Assembly (NCBI GenBank): GCA_030620925.1
Contig: JAUXIQ010000165.1
Coordinates: 1 to 5,382, forward strand
Length of the DNA: 5,382 nucleotides
Origin: JAUXIQ01 sp030620925 [NCBI: Nitrospinota bacterium]
GTDB taxonomy: Bacteria > JAUXIQ01
Reading direction: 5' to 3'
Shown: positions 4,148 through 5,382 of the stretch, piece after piece
How positions within the stretch are numbered: position 1 is the first letter of the stretch
How the letters are laid out: every line of letters starts with the position of its first letter
Made by a program: the position numbers and the translations under genes
Notes under the pieces: generated by a model
Told to the model about the DNA's origin: nothing
Seen by the model: only the letters and a program-made list of their open reading frames with translations
Database searches by the model: none

Positions 4148-5359
4148 ATGACGAAAAAAAGCATAATCTTTTGCTTGAGCCTTGTAGCCGCCCTGTTCAT
4201 CGGCAGCGGGATATCCTGGGGATTCCAGGATGAAGGCACCATCAGGATAGGGCAGATGGAAGTGTTGAGCGGGCCCTTTGCGGAAGCAGGTATGGAGGCT
4301 ATCTTCATTTCAGATTTCGCCGTCAAAGAGATTAACGCCATGGGGGGAGTGAAGATTGGCGGCAAGATGGTGAAGCTGGACAAGAGGAACTATGACTCCG
4401 CCTGCAACCCCGAACAGGGCATCAACGTCACCCGCAAAATGGCCAATGAGGACAAGGTACTGGTGATGGTAGGGCCTTCATGCTCCAGCGTGGCGGAGCC
4501 GGTATACGGGCTGTTCCAGAAGAAGCTGGGCGACGCCAACGACATCGGCCTCCGGGTGACCATCTTCACCGATATAGCCACCAAGTTCGGACTGGAGCGG
4601 CTGACTCCGTGGGCTTTCCGCAACACCGGCAACGAGAAGCTCATGTATGATGACGTGTTCGGGAAGATGAAAAAGTATTACGGGGTAAAGACGATAGCCG
4701 CGGGCTACGAGAAGAATTTCTCACACTCACGGGGCACCTACGAGTCGGGCTTCGTGCCTGCGGCGAAGAAACATGGCCTGAAAATCATAGAGGTCCAGAA
4801 CTGGCTGCTGGACGACACCGATTTCTCGGTCCAGATAACCAAGCTGCGCAGAGCCAAGGCGGACATGCGGGCCACCGGCGCGCACCATCCCTCCATGTGC
4901 CGGGCCTTGCAGGAGGCCAGGAGGCAGGGCTGGACGCCCAAGGTCCACGTGGCCATAACCAGCGCCACCCTCCAGGATACCCTGGACGTGTGCGCTGACG
5001 TGGCGGAAAACATCATCATCCCCACCAATTTTCTGGCCCTGCCCGGCCGCCCGCTGGAGGTATACACCAAAATCCTCAAGGCCTCCGGCGACAAGTACTA
5101 CATGACCCACCACAACTCGGCCAGCTACGAGGTCATCTGGATCATCAAGAAGGTCATCGAGGATGCGGGCATAAAGAACCGTCCCGATACCCTTCAGGAG
5201 GACCGCCGGAAGTTCAGGGATGCCCTGGCCAAGATAAAAAACTTCCCCGGCCTCCTGGGATCAATCAGTTTTGACAAATGGGGCCAGGCCGAAAAGGAGT
5301 TTGTCATAGGGACGGTGAAAGGCGGCAAGTGGGTCGAATGGAAGCCGCCGGCAAAGTAA
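4148..5359 (+). CDS. Periplasmic Leu/Ile/Val-type ABC transporter substrate-binding protein
   Basis: A 403-residue type I periplasmic binding protein of the LivJ/LivK family. Residues 1-25 are a signal peptide (Lys3-Lys4, hydrophobic core IIFCLSLVAALFI, small residues up to SWG); Cys9 is too early for a lipobox, so the mature protein should be soluble in the periplasm. The first lobe opens with TIRIGQMEVLSGPFAEAG (31-48) and continues through VLVMVGPSCSSVAEPVY (104-120), the loop that in LivJ holds ligand-contacting Ser residues. The second lobe starts near FRNTGNEK (157-164) and contains TIAAGYEKNFSHSRG (182-196) and WLLDDTDFSVQITKLR (219-234). The chain returns near SYEVIWIIKKVIEDAG (326-341) and ends with GSISFDKWGQ and KWVEWK. 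Family ligands include amino acids, amides, urea and aromatic or short organic acids; the segment after the Ser loop differs from LivJ, so I do not assign a ligand. The permease and ATPase genes would be expected after the window end. Confidence 0.94.
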   Translation: MTKKSIIFCLSLVAALFIGSGISWGFQDEGTIRIGQMEVLSGPFAEAGMEAIFISDFAVKEINAMGGVKIGGKMVKLDKRNYDSACNPEQGINVTRKMANEDKVLVMVGPSCSSVAEPVYGLFQKKLGDANDIGLRVTIFTDIATKFGLERLTPWAFRNTGNEKLMYDDVFGKMKKYYGVKTIAAGYEKNFSHSRGTYESGFVPAAKKHGLKIIEVQNWLLDDTDFSVQITKLRRAKADMRATGAHHPSMCRALQEARRQGWTPKVHVAITSATLQDTLDVCADVAENIIIPTNFLALPGRPLEVYTKILKASGDKYYMTHHNSASYEVIWIIKKVIEDAGIKNRPDTLQEDRRKFRDALAKIKNFPGLLGSISFDKWGQAEKEFVIGTVKGGKWVEWKPPAK

Positions 5360-5382
5360 CCGGTTAAGAAGACAAAGGGTTC

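Overview
The window reads as a bacterial chromosome segment, GC-rich (I estimate high fifties percent), with normal stop codons and some TTG or GTG starts. The solute-binding protein has an ordinary secretion signal without a lipobox, which suggests a diderm cell with a periplasm. An acyl-CoA dehydrogenase, two FMN nitroreductases, a Liv-type binding protein and an amidohydrolase together fit a metabolically versatile, probably anaerobic degrader of organic acids (Desulfobacterota- or Chloroflexota-like). This taxonomic guess is an inference from gene content, not from any marker gene.

Layout. Bases 1-332 hold the 3' end of an amidohydrolase-2 family gene on the + strand. Eleven bases later comes a tiny gene with a TTG start (344-502) for a DUF2892-type two-helix membrane protein. 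Its TGA stop falls where relatives have a conserved Cys-Pro. Bases 503-776 carry no convincing gene but are packed with hairpins: one at 516-537 just after the TGA, then a GC-rich cluster at 602-711 that could be the worn right end of an IS200/IS605-like element or another structured RNA. An acyl-CoA dehydrogenase follows on the - strand (777-1913), with Asp in place of the usual catalytic Glu. A 140-base divergent promoter region separates it from nitroreductase 1 (+, 2054-2719). Nitroreductase 2, its paralogue, lies tail to tail with it (-, 2721-3374), one base apart.

Bases 3375-4147 are gene-poor. They contain the nitroreductase 2 promoter and one plausible small membrane-protein gene with a GTG start and a His/Cys-rich loop (3638-3925). 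The window ends with a periplasmic Leu/Ile/Val-type (Liv) substrate-binding protein (4148-5359), whose permease and ATPase genes would be expected downstream.

How the parts may work together. The central block is three flavoenzymes (one FAD, two FMN) in divergent and convergent arrangement. Both intergenic promoter regions of this block carry a palindrome built from the same half-site, CTGAT/ATCAG, so a shared regulator is possible. The binding protein could import the organic compound whose CoA ester is handled nearby, but no gene here fixes the substrate. Nothing in the window shows a CRISPR array, tRNA, rRNA or intact transposase.
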